Below, piece by piece: positions 1 through 11,869 of a stretch of DNA of 37,996 nucleotides. The stretch lies in contig LSSN01002096.1 in assembly GCA_001970855.1 (NCBI GenBank), forward strand, positions 1 to 37,996. Reading direction: 5' to 3'. This DNA comes from Smittium culicis (Eukaryota; Kickxellomycota; Harpellomycetes; Harpellales; Legeriomycetaceae). The first letter of the stretch is position 1. Each line of letters begins with the position of its first letter. The position numbers and the translations under genes are program-made. The notes below the pieces were generated by a model that was not told the origin of the DNA, did not search any database, and saw only the letters and a list, made by a program, of their open reading frames with translations.

Positions 1-189
1 TTGGTTTCAAAAAATTGCTTTTTTGTAGCTTATTATTTGAATACCACTATTATCATTGGCTTTCAGGAAATGTATTTAATGTTTAATATTTTGTAATATT
101 TAATTTAAAAATGTTTTATTTGCTAAATAAAATTAAATAAATAATGATTGGTACAAAATTTAATATTAATTTTTCTTGTGCTGATACTC

Positions 190-1250
190 TTTATGCCTAA
201 AAGTGATCTTGAAATGAATCCGCCATATGACGCTATAGACCCTGAGCCAGCATTTACCTATGCATCCTATCATAGCTTTAGTAATAAGATGATATTGAAG
301 ATTTAAAGTATAAACCATTCCTCAAAAATATAAGAACACTCTTGAATGTATATCAAGGAATATAAGTATTTTTAATTATTTTCAGTGGATTAATCACCCC
401 ACACTTGCACCTTTTATATTTTATAGTTTATTAAGACTTGCAAACGAAATAAAACATAGTTTGTAAAAATTAAGTATAAATATGCCATTTTCGTCCCAGT
501 GATAAATTCAGTCATTTCTAAAGTCGAATTTAGAGCTAAAAAACTAAAAAAATTGCATTTAGATCAAAATAATCAACATTTATATTCTATAAGCAAATAA
601 TTATCTAAATAGAATATCGTTCGATATTTACAAAGAAAAATGCAATTAATCAGCGAAGAACTTGGTATGATTCACAGTATAAGTTATATCTACGTAAGAA
701 GAAAATATATCTTGAGATAGAATTTATTTTACAGACGCAAATTCAAAAAATATTGAATTTGGAACACAAACTTTTGCTGCACTCAGAGCAAGATTTCAAT
801 CGCAGACACCAGGTCCTATCAATACGATACTATAATGTGAATGAATAAAATAAGAGCACCAAATTCAGTTTAAAAGTACAAAAGACAAAGATTAAAAAAT
901 ATCCATTATACGAACAACATATTTTTTACCTCAAAAGAACCATCAATCGGGTCGAGGAGTTTTTAAATTGCTTCAAGAGCACTGTAATCACACCGTTCCC
1001 GTTACTCAAAGTTTTGTTTATGTATTAATTGATTGTGCCTTGGTTCTTATCATTGTAATTACAGAAAAAGTATTTAACAAACTATTTTTCTTCGAAGGTA
1101 GGTGGATAAAGAATCTATGGGTTATGGAAAGGTAGATACTCTTATTTTATTGTTTTCCCTATGTAGATACAAAGAATATTTAAAAATCACGAAATTGAGT
1201 ATCATTGCACCGATCAAAGCTAATAAATAAAGGTTATATAGGGAAAATAT
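190..1250 (+). pseudogene. Decayed coding relic, unidentified protein
   Basis: Several protein-like stretches richer in G+C than their surroundings lie on the + strand. One begins at ATG 193 and reads MPKSDLEMNPPYDAIDPEPA. A second frame carries WINHPTLAPFIFYSLLRLAN from 386. The same frame carries FGTQTFAALRARFQSQTPGP near 755-815 and GVFKLLQEHCNHTVPVTQ near 956-1010, and stays open from about 907 to 1131. The 193 fragment is in another frame. In-frame stops between pieces are mostly TAA, as expected if CAA codons had mutated. Some junctions look like introns (for example gtatat to ttttcag at 348-385), so a short-exon gene truncated by the window edge is an alternative. I do not recognise the family. 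The lack of one continuous model and the mixed frames favour a relic. Confidence 0.35.
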
Positions 1251-2465
1251 ACGATTAATATTATTAAAACGTATTTATAAAAGGTATATATCTTTTATTT
1301 GACACAAAATTGCATTTATTTCAGTCAAAAATTCCAAAAAAAAAAATTTTTCAAGGCCCTAAAATAAATTGGAGTATTAGAACAGAATAAATGAAAATTA
1401 GTGACTAAATAAGTGGTTTTAAACGAATAATATTTATCGAATGGGAGTTTTAAATATGTGGTATTCATTTTAAAATTCGATCAAAAATAACCACAAGTTT
1501 CAACATATAGAATCTTAAGTATTAAGGAACTTTAAGCAACATATCTACATAAAAACCCTACAAACAATAATAAAATGTATACTTGAATAAGTAAACTATA
1601 ATCTTCTGGTAAAATGCATCAACTGATTTTAATCAGAGCTTTTTCATGCTTTCTTAAAGGTGAAAATTATATTATTAATATTCCATAAAAATAATACATT
1701 TATTTTGATGTTAATTTACATATATAAAATATGAGTAACACTTTAATGTATTATTATATTACATTGTAGTAATATATTATTATAATATTATTATTCTTGC
1801 AATTAGTCCAATTTCTAAATATAAATAGCATACCTCTCTTCTCAATAAAGAAGGAGTTCTCATTTGTTTTGAATCCAGAAACAAAGAAAATTCAAAAAAT
1901 GAATAAGTAATTATTCTTTCATATAATCCAAAATTTTAATCTTCAGATTAAATTCTAACAAGAAAATCGAATCAATCATATTTTTAATAATAATATTCGA
2001 TTAACAAGATTTAAATTTCCAAAAAATAGCTTTATTACAAAACTTTGCACTAATCAAAAATTTAATGCGCTGATAAAAACAAATAATAACGAAAATAATT
2101 GAAAATATCTTTCTATAATTATTTTAAACTTTATAAAAAAATTATCGTCACACCAATAATTAAATATATATATATATTTTTAGAGGTACGAAATATTATA
2201 AATATGAATAACAGACTAAATTCTAATAAAAAATTTCATAAAAGATTTTCGAATGAAATTTATGTTATGAATATTGAGGATAATATTATTTTAGGGTTCA
2301 AATAATTTTCTAGTAACTAAAAATACTAAATGCTATGTCTATTAAAATCAAATAAATAACTCCCAATAATATATAAAATTTCATTTTAAAGCTGAGTTTT
2401 TTTCAAAATTAATACTATCATAAAAAAAACCTAAAATAAATTTCCTTATCTTAGATAAATCAAAA

Positions 2466-2502
2466 AATTCAATACAAATAAATACAAATAAATACAAATA
2501 AA
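2466..2502. repeat. Short tandem repeat, 12-nt unit, about 3 copies
   Basis: The unit aaatacaaat with a short linker repeats about three times in a row in AT-rich intergenic DNA. No coding context is visible. It looks like ordinary replication slippage. Confidence 0.7.
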
Positions 2503-4617
2503 CAAAAAAAATTAAACACTATAAATAAGTTTAAATGCTTAATGCTGTCGCCGCTTAAAAAATAAATATACAAAAAAAGTTTCATAAAACAAAGAAAACA
2601 AGACTTTTCTCATTGCTGCCTCCTTATTGGTATCTCTTATAGAAATCGCCTCTGATACAACTGGGAAACATAATGAAATCCAAAAAAAATAAAATAAAAA
2701 GGATCCTGATATGGGGGGAAGGGGGATTAATTTTAGAGCAGTTTTTGCTAAAATGAAATGGTTGACGAGTCTATTATAATTTAAAGTTATAAAACAATTA
2801 TAAAAATTATAAAATGTGATGTATTTTTCAGATTTAAAGACTTATTATCGAATATAAGAATCATAATTGAATTAAATGCATTTTTATTGTTTTAAAATAA
2901 AAGAAGAGTTCGAAATTTACCTAAAATAGATAGCAATCTTGTGCAATACCGATTTTAATATGAAATATAAGATTTTTAATTGTAAATTGTCTACTTATAT
3001 ATCGATGAAAAATAAATATCAAAAAATATTCTCGGTATTTTACTTAAATGCTATTTTGAGAAAATAACCAGTTTTATATATTAATCTTCAGTATCCATAA
3101 TGAAAATCTGGGAATCATTGAGGGTTTTTTTTAGTAATTAGAATAATATATGATAAATTTAGACTTTATTTAAGTTAGTATAGTAAAAAATCCCTTATAG
3201 TGATAGAAAGTAGAAAACATTATTTCTTTAGTTAGAAAATTCAGGGGTTTTGAAACAATCTTTATGTAAAGAAAAATTAATACGTAAATAACCCATGTGT
3301 AAAAATATTCTGATGTCGCATAATTAAAAAAAGATTTTAATTAATTAAATGCGTAATTTTCAGTGTGTAGACACAATCAATGTTTAATCTGTACTATCTA
3401 AACAGAAAATAGGAAAGTTAAATACAATTTTATATATAACAATTTAAATGAATAAAATAAAGGAGCGATTCAAAATTGAAGATAGAAAGTGAAAAAGAGT
3501 CATGATAATTCTGAGTGGCTGTGTAACAAAATTATACAACGATTATGCATAATATCCTTCATATCTTTGCTCAGAATCATCAAACGTATAATGATTAATA
3601 AACCATAATTTATAACAAGAATTCATCTTAATATAGTTTTTGTTTTACGCTACTAAAAGAATATCATATAAAATGAAGAAAAAATCCTTTCAATTATTAA
3701 AAAAATTGAAGATTTGGCTATAATAACAATGAATTTTTATCAACATTTTTACTCTAAACGATGAAATCTTGATATTAAAGCCTTAAACTACCCTTTAATT
3801 TCATGATATGAAATGAATAAAGTAAAAATTTCAATAAATATCACATAATAACTTATTTTAAACCCTTTCCGGGTCAAGCGCTCTTAAACTTATTTAAAAA
3901 TTGTTATTGGATAAGTATATTATATATATTTTTATTATATCAGCCAGTAATTTATTACTATATTATATTTATTTATCATGCTGACGTTTGGTTGGATAAT
4001 TTTGGCAGTTCAAAAAATAGCCAACCGCCCATGAAAGGTTTAATTCAGAAAAAGATAGCTTAGGATTTTTCATACTAGCTGAGGTCCTCAAATAATGAAT
4101 TTTTTCTGTGAATTCACAGCATTAGTGGTAAAAATTGAAATTTCTGCGATAATCCCAGATTATTTTAAAATGATAATAAAAAATTTTTTAATTCAGAAAA
4201 AAATCAGCTAAAAATCAATTTTTTGGCTATTTTAGATCATTTTTACTTTCTCGATATGGTGGAAAGGATGAAAATTTCCTGTAGCATTTTTTAAATAATT
4301 ATCAAATAATTTGGCCCAAAAGCGCACATTTATGAAATTATAAGTCTTTAATTAATTAAGAGAACAACATCAAAGTTGAATCTCAAAAATTTTGACCGAT
4401 TCCGTATAAATAAAATAAAATCCATACAATACTTTTGACAATTATTCAGATGAAAAAAATGACAAAATATTTATTAATAGGGTTTTTGGTTATTATTATC
4501 CTTTTTTTATAATAATTTTCGGCTGCTCAGAATTAGCTTGTAACTCGGGCGATATTTAAATTCTGAAATATGGATAATTCCGTTATTAATAAGGTACTTA
4601 TTCTGTATTGAGCTAGT

Positions 4618-4618
4618 A

Positions 4619-4649
<31 letters not shown>

Positions 4650-4650
4650 T
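4618..4650. repeat. (TTA)n microsatellite, about 10 copies
   Basis: An uninterrupted ATT/TTA trinucleotide run of about 31 nt in intergenic AT-rich sequence. No gene is attached to it. Confidence 0.85.
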
Positions 4651-5089
4651 TTACTACTTTTCAATATTTTTTCTCTCTTTCTTCGATTTTTCGCAATCCT
4701 TGACATTATGGTCTACTGCTTTACAAAAGCTCCACACGCTGAGCGAATCAGCTTAATAAAGGCTAAAAAGTGCATTTATAATAATTAAAAAAGATTGAAT
4801 AACTTTTTTAGGAGTTTTCTTGAAGGTAATTGTAAGAATCCATTCTTACAGCCTCATTGTGCATAATAATCTCAGGCTTTACAATGACCATTGTACTCAA
4901 AAATGACCTTAGTAAATCCTGCACAATAAACACCAACGTTTTACAAGTACACTAAAGATAACTTAAATATTTTATAAAGGTATTTAAACGACTACTTTCC
5001 TATCCCATGGAAAAGCAAGTCGTTTAATATTTTTAAAATCTACTCCTTAGTTTCGCATTAGTCATTAGTTCCCCTTCTTTATATACTCC

Positions 5090-5690
5090 CTAGTCATATA
5101 AAATAAAAAAACCAACTTTAAATTCCAGTCCCGACAGTAATTTTATCGTCATTACTACATTTAGCATATTAGAGCCTACAATAATTGACATTCACATTAT
5201 AGTTCCGATTGGCAGAAAAGTTTTTTCGACTGCTCTTGCCAATTTATTGAACGATTTTCTTTCAAAATTGAGGATGAGAATGTTAGCTATATCTTCGTAA
5301 AGAAAAATGGTATCGGAGGATAATAAAAATTCTCTCTTGAATTTTATATTTATAATTGAAATACTTTCGCTTCAGGTTTTGAATCGAATTTGATAAACTT
5401 TTTTTTCAGTAAGTATATGAGATGGTGTCGTAGTCGATCACTTTTGTGATTATGATACTACCTCGTCCGATTTATTTTGGAATCTCAATAAATCAATTCC
5501 AAGCCTCGAATCTCCCTCGAGTTGTGATATTATTGCAGCAGGGCTTTGGGAAAAATCATTGTAAAAGAAGTGATTGATAGAAATCCTCTTAGCAGATACT
5601 TCTTATCTTCGCTCGCATATAAAGTCGCAGCGCATTGAGGCTCACCCATTATGTATTTTGCATGTTGAACTTCGATTTTTATATTGTTAA
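5090..5690 (-). pseudogene. Decayed or frameshifted coding relic, minus strand
   Basis: Read on the minus strand, this segment holds consecutive protein-like pieces in different frames. The first includes GEPQCAATLYASEDKKYLLR just downstream of an ATG at 5649. The second includes SQSPAAIISQLEGDSRLGID and ends at 5462 before a possible gtagta donor. The third includes FLYEDIANILILNFERKSFN from about 5371 to 5195; it meets TGA at 5194-5192 and stays open in the same frame to a TAG at 5090. The pieces are balanced in composition, unlike random AT-rich frames. The shift between pieces one and two falls inside open reading on both sides, which suggests a frameshift, while the gtagta site could mean an intron before piece three. 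Family not recognised; a mobile-element ORF or a dead host gene are both possible. Confidence 0.4.
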
Positions 5691-6215
5691 AAGTATAATT
5701 AATTTGTCTATGATAATTGGTTAGATAAGAAATTTGAGATATTTTAAATAGATAGGTGGGATTTATAGTTTTAGAAAAAAAAGTTTGAATAATTAGGAAT
5801 TTATATATATTTTTTATTAAAGAGTTTTATAAGTATATAATAGCTTATAATATATAAATAATGTAAATGTAAATGTAAATTCAGAGATTGTTATTGGTTA
5901 ATTGATAAAGGGATTATAGGATATGATTTGACAGGATTATATTCAAATTCCAGCGCAAAGTATATAAAATTTATATGAAATATAAACATAAGAAGCCAAT
6001 GATGTTACGCATTTACCACAAGTGAATATTTTATACCAAATTCGGATATTATAGCTTTCACAAGTAGAAACAATACATTTTCAATATTAAACCAGAAACG
6101 AATAGCCCAAGTATATATAAATTGTAGTGTTCAGAAACATATATTTAATTATCGAAAATAAAAATATTTATCCTAAATACGCATAGTAAGAATCAATTAA
6201 GTGAACTAACTACGA
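5691..6215. other. AT-rich upstream region of TERT
   Basis: About 520 bases without a recognisable gene. It includes (aatgta)3 near 5864-5880 and several TATAA-like strings that cannot be ranked by eye. It must contain the promoter and 5' UTR of the telomerase gene starting at 6216. An in-frame TAA at 6207-6209, just before the chosen ATG, supports that start. Confidence 0.5.
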
Positions 6216-9200
6216 ATGCGATCTCAAGAAACCCCAATAAGATCCAATCTATTTACAAGCTTCAAGACTTTTGAAACTTTATTGGAATTTATAAATCGTA
6301 CCATCAATTTAGAAAAAACTAATTTCAATGGCTCTGAAAATCCTTTGTTTAATAAAATCATTGTTTGCTCTAGTTCAATAATCCAAGATTCTTCTTTAAA
6401 ATTCGAAGATCCCTTTGTCAATCAAGATACTGTAATTCCGCCACTTTAATAATATAATAAACACTTGTTATTGTTATTATAATTTGGAATTCATAACTGT
6501 AATTTCATTTCTCTATCGAAATTATAATTTATAGGTAGTGCACAGAGCTATAAAAATCCTCTGTAAAGATGAAGTAAAAAAAAAAGATTTTAAAGCTGAC
6601 GAAAACTTTTTTGCAAGAAATCTTTTGATTTATGGTTGTAAATTCGTATGTTTCTTGAATATTGATATATTTATCACTTTTTTAGTATATTTATAGTTCA
6701 TAAATCATATTATTTTTTATAGAAAACTCAAAAGGAATCTAATCATATATATGGCGAACCCGAAATCACGTGTTTCGCTCCAAATCCAACTACCACAACT
6801 TTAAAGAACATATATTGGAACAGCTTACTCCAACTGTAATATTCAAAGATATTTTGTAAACTAAATTTTTTTGAAAACATTCTACTAATTTTATTAAGAA
6901 ATGGAATTATAATAAAAAATCTAGTATAGGAATAAATATAATGCTATATTTACTTTGTAAAACCTCTCTATTCGAAAAGATCGATAACAATCGCTATATA
7001 CAGCTAACAGGTAAACTCAATAACCTTATATCAGTAAAAAAATAGCATGTTTTAACTTCAATAAGCTTTACAATAATTTGATTAATAAAAATTTTAATAG
7101 GAACTCCTGTTGACCAACAAAGCTTGGTCTACACTTTTAACTTACCACAAGCAAACAACATTTTAAAAATAAGGAAAAAGATAGAAAAAGAAACTAAACA
7201 ATTAAAAGCGCTATCGTTAGACTCTAATAAAAAATCAATAAAGTCAAGCGCAGGAACACAATCTAAAACTGACTCTTCTTTTACAAGTGAAATATTCTGT
7301 AGAGAAAAGTTATTGTACCAAATCCCTAAAAGACCAAGTACTAAAAAAATATTACTTGGCGCTAATAAAAAATTCATCTTGAACAAAGCCCAGCAAGGGC
7401 TAATATCTAAAGATATGCTTACAAGTCAAATATTCTGCAAATTTGAAGCCAAACCACCCAAATGGAGAATCAAAAGATTGAACAGTTTAGTTGATGAAAT
7501 GTTAAAACTCCATAAAAAATTAAACTACCATCAAATTTTATTTAGTGTATGTAAAATCGATACTCAAAAAATAGTAAATTCTCCGAAAAATGGTATTCTC
7601 AGTAATAAAAGAAAGTTTAGCAACTCAGAATGTCAAAATTTCGCCCAATGTAATAATGGTAATCCAAATATTTCAAAAAGCAAAAGATTTAAAGTCTTAG
7701 ATAAAGAAAGAATTCGTGAGAATAAATTCTACCCAAATCTCGATTCTAACAATATCAATACCACTAGATCTAATAAAATCAAGAATTTTACCTCAAAATC
7801 TAAAATTAATAGTTGCTCAAAAAATATAAACCCTCCGTTTTTTTTATTACACTCGACAGGATATCGTCAAATATGTAGATTCATAAATATTTGCATATCA
7901 AAAGTAGTTCCTAAACGATTAATTGGGTGTATTAAAAATCAAAAAACTATAAAAAAAGGTATTTTTATTTTTTACTAAATATTTAAATATTAAAATACTT
8001 GTATATTCACTAAACTTCCAACTTGGCTTTTTTTTTAGCGGTACGGGCTTTTATTACTGCGCGGAAAAATAGCAAAATTTCGCTACATCAATTTTTGCAA
8101 GGAATGAATGTATTGATATTCAAATTATTCAAGTATAAAATAACAAACTATAAAAAACTCTCATTTATTAAACACTTTTCTTTGAATAATATTTAAACTC
8201 AAGTTTTAAAAAGATGGTATTTTTTTAATCTTTATTTTTTAAAATTTTCAGATCAATTCGTGTGATTCTTGGCTGCGAAGTTATAAGCCAGCTAAAATAA
8301 GTAATAATAGTTCAATTATAGACTCCTCAATACAAAATAATGTTATTAAAAAAAACGAGCCTGCACATGAAAGTAAAAGAAGGCTAAAGCTTTTTTCTAG
8401 TATGATATACTGGATATTTGACGTTTTTGTCTCAGAATTATTAAAGGTATCCTTAAACTAATTAGAATTCAGACCTAAAACTTTTTTTAACCATTGTTAT
8501 ATTTATACTTCACTTATTTTAAATTTAGTATAAACGATCAATTTAGTTTTGTCAAATTAACTTTATACTTTAATATATTATATGCAGTGTAATTTTTATA
8601 TCACGGAAACAGGTACACACAAACAAAAATTATTTTATTTCAGGCATGATATCTGGAGTAGAATGACAAGCCCTACTATCAAAAAGATTAAGTCTAACGT
8701 CACAGGTTCTGAAATCAAGGTATAAACTAAATAAATATAAATACACGCTCGTATTGATATTAATATTTGATCTCTAATATATACAACTCAATCGTTTATC
8801 AAATAATCTATGTATATGTTTATAGTTTAGTGAATTGTCCAAGCTAAAACTCGGTTATTGTAATATGCGCCTTCTACCAAAAAAAGAAGATATCCGAATG
8901 CTAGTTAATTATAAAGTAACGAACTGTATTCTTATTTAATACTTATATTTACTGACTCTAAGCAACCCTTTAAATTTTAAATTTTCAATCTAAAACTAAC
9001 TTTTTTGTAAAATAGAGAAATAACGTCCCTAGTGATAGAAGCATTTATTCCAAAAAGATAGTCAAGGAATCAGTAAATAAGACTCTAACACCAACGTTAC
9101 ACGTTTTATCGATGCTTAAAGTAAACTAAAATTTAATTCTTTTATTTTTTTATTTCAAAAGTATTCGCTTATTTAAAAAATAAAAAACGGTATATAATTT

Positions 9201-11538
9201 AGGCTATGAGCATAAAAAAATTCGGATCTTCAGTGTTTGGTCTTTCTCAAGTGTATACAATGCTGAAGGAGTTTAAATCGACTCTTATAAATAGCGATTT
9301 CCACTTTGGGTAACATTAATCAAATAGATACGAAATATGAATTTATTTTATTTATATAATTCTCAAAATGAAAATCTTGTTATTTTTTATTTTTGTAGAA
9401 AATCAACACTATACTTTGCCAAAGTTGACATAAAAAAAGCATTTGAAAGTATAAATTCTAGCGTTCTTATCAAAATTGTTGAAGAGTTAATCCCAGAAGT
9501 AAGTTATTGAAATATTTTATTCACTTTCTATGTTATGTAGCTTTAAAAACCAATAATTTTTTCATGAACTTGTATATTCTCTGACTTTTTTTATTAGCCA
9601 TGTAATAAATACTTTTATACATTGATTAGGACACTTTCATATTGAGAAAATACACAAAACTTACACCTGTTATGGGAAAATTAGTTCCCGATTATAAATG
9701 GTTTACTGTTATGTCAGGTAAAGATATAGTATAAAAATCAACATTATTTCATTTTATAATTAGGCATTATTATCAAATAATTTGTATAATTATTATCCTT
9801 TCTATTTTAATTATTCTTATTAGACCAGATCGAATCATTCAAAAATCTTGTCCAGAAGAAATCTGCGCATACAAACAACTGTATTTTTATTGATGGAGTA
9901 AAAATGAAATTTGTTAGTAAACAGGAGATACTGGGCTTGCTAAAAGAGCATATAAACATCAATGTTGTTAGAGTAAATGGTAGTTAGATATATATATTTT
10001 TTACTTTGATTAAAGAATGCAATTATCATGAATAGATTGGATATAAATGTTTTATTCAAAACCATGGGATCCCTCAAGGGTCGATAATTTCACCACTTCT
10101 GTGCAATTTATATTATGGAATGATAGAGAATGAGCTAATACTTCCTAAGCTGGCGGGTAAATATTTACTATTGAGACAAACTGATGATTTCTTGTTTGTA
10201 TCACCAAGCAAAGAAACAACAATAAAATTTTTGAATATTGTACACAGAGGTAAGACGTTTAAACAGCTAACCAATATACATATATTGGTTTATAATCAAA
10301 TTAAAACATTTTGATAAAATTACGTTTAAAAAAAGTGTTTAAGAGTATTAATTTTATAAGTATTTTATTTTATCGGTTGTTATAATATATAATATAGAGT
10401 ACAAAGAGAAATATGGAATAGATGTAAACCGCGATAAAACAATGGTTAGCTTTGATGCTTTGATAGGTGGCGTTAAATTGAAAACCCCTGAAAAGAATAA
10501 TGGTATGTATATCTTTTATTTTAATTTAGCTTGAAATTTTAGAATCATACTCAAGTCAAGCCAATTGATAACTATTGCGAGAATGTAAAAAATCTGATGC
10601 AGTATTTTTCTTCTAACTGGTAATGCGAATCTAAATTTTAATGATATTAGAATTTCCCTGGAATGGACTAGTCATAAACCGGAAGAATCTGAGCGTAAAG
10701 CCAGACTATTCAGGATTCAAAAACCAAAGTAAGAAATAATTTCTAAAATGTCGTTGTAAAAAAAAAAATTGGGATTATAAAGTATTTAAATACTAAATTT
10801 TTGATTATTTTCAAGAACTGAAGGATTCTATTTCAACCGATGGCTCACATAGACCAGGGAAAAGGTTATTGGAAAAAATGATGTTGTAAGATTTTTTTGT
10901 AAATTTTATTTAGATCCTATAAAATTAAGACTGTCGATAAGATTTTTGATAGCTATTTGTTCGCTAAAAGAAAAAAAGTTTTTTTTTTATTGATGGCAAA
11001 ATTTGATCATATATTTGCTTCAAATTAAATAATGTATCTTGTGTGGTAATAACATAGTGCAATTCGGTACAGGCAAAGCTCGATATATATGAATGTTGAT
11101 CTTGGGAATAGCAGAGATATGAAGATGACTGTTTTCGAAAACTTCAAGCTAACGGCAGAAAAATGCTATGACTATTTGCGGAGTGTGTATGGAGTTAAAT
11201 TTACGGTTCCGTATATGGTAGGCCTGGTTTGGCAATTGATAAACTATACGTACATGTCGATATTAAAGATGAAATCGAATAAGCTAAATAGTAGGATGGT
11301 ATCTATTGAAGTTGCATGGTAATATAGAAAACTTTGTTATACTACAGAGCATTCATATTGGCTATTTGAATATTAATTTGTTTTTATTTTAATGATTGTA
11401 TGTAGGATGGGACTACGGGCGTTTTATTTGGTGTTTAGGAGGAGACAAACGGGGTTTTCAGATTTTTTAGGATATTTGAAAAGTATGCTTGAATGTAAAA
11501 CATTCAAGTTTGCTAGAGCGCGAAGAATAGGGATGTAA
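6216..11538 (+). CDS. TERT: Telomerase reverse transcriptase, 20 exons, 1,088 aa
   Basis: Catalytic subunit of telomerase, which extends chromosome ends by copying an RNA template. My exons are 6216-6431, 6535-6645, 6723-6835, 6925-7010, 7101-7958, 8039-8109, 8252-8446, 8588-8719, 8826-8915, 9016-9120, 9203-9309, 9399-9498, 9630-9717, 9824-9972, 10036-10249, 10398-10502, 10651-10728, 10816-10885, 11073-11318 and 11406-11538. They sum to 3,267 nt, all junctions GT-AG and in phase. A TEN-like region (1-185) has LLQLIGINIMLYLLCK and ends near YIQLTG. A basic low-complexity linker follows (about 195-400), then the CP/QFP region (KVVPKRLIG, 443) and the T motif (FYITETGTHKQKLFYFRHDI, 553). RT motifs are RLLPKK (motif 1), VDIKKAFESI (A, Asp705), GIPQGSIISPLLCNLYYG (B', 818), LLRQTDDFLF (C, Asp857/858), motif D in 879-897 and FPWNGL (E, 915). 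A thumb extension runs to 1088. All three catalytic aspartates are present, so the gene looks intact. Confidence 0.96.
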
Positions 11539-11869
11539 ATGATAAACTAAAAAATTTTTGAGTTGATTGATAGAGCACTTATTTATTAGATAGACGATGA
11601 AATATAAATTTTATTGATTTCTTGATAATAATAAAATAAATATATAGTTAGTGTAGCGTAGCGTAGCATGTTTTAGATATTGTATTAGTCAATTGAAATG
11701 TACATTATTAGAAGTGGCAATAAAAGAAAATACCAGATAATAAATTTTTTAAAAAGAAGAAAAAGTAAATAGTTTGTAGGTTGAACCGTTTATCTAAATG
11801 AAGTGGTAGGTATTAGGAATGGAGGGGGAGGAAGCGAGAAAAAATCAAAATGCGGGAATTAGTATTTGG
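11539..11869. other. Convergent intergenic gap TERT / PIG-C
   Basis: AT-rich sequence of 331 bases between two genes that converge, so it should hold both 3' ends. A (gtagc)3 string lies near 11650. Nothing else is recognised. Confidence 0.6.

Larger units (their letters stand above)
1251..5089. other. AT-rich intergenic region, no gene recognised
   Basis: About 3.8 kb of strongly A+T-rich sequence. The open frames seen (such as 2099-2305) have the Asn/Ile/Lys/Tyr composition expected of random AT-rich DNA and no recognisable motif. It contains a 12-nt repeat of aaatacaaat type near 2466-2502 and a TTA trinucleotide run near 4618-4650. I see no RNA gene here. Confidence 0.6.

Noticed and set aside
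2099..2305. 68-aa ORF of Asn/Ile/Lys/Tyr composition
   Set aside because: Expected by chance at this A+T content; no motif and no coding signal in third positions.
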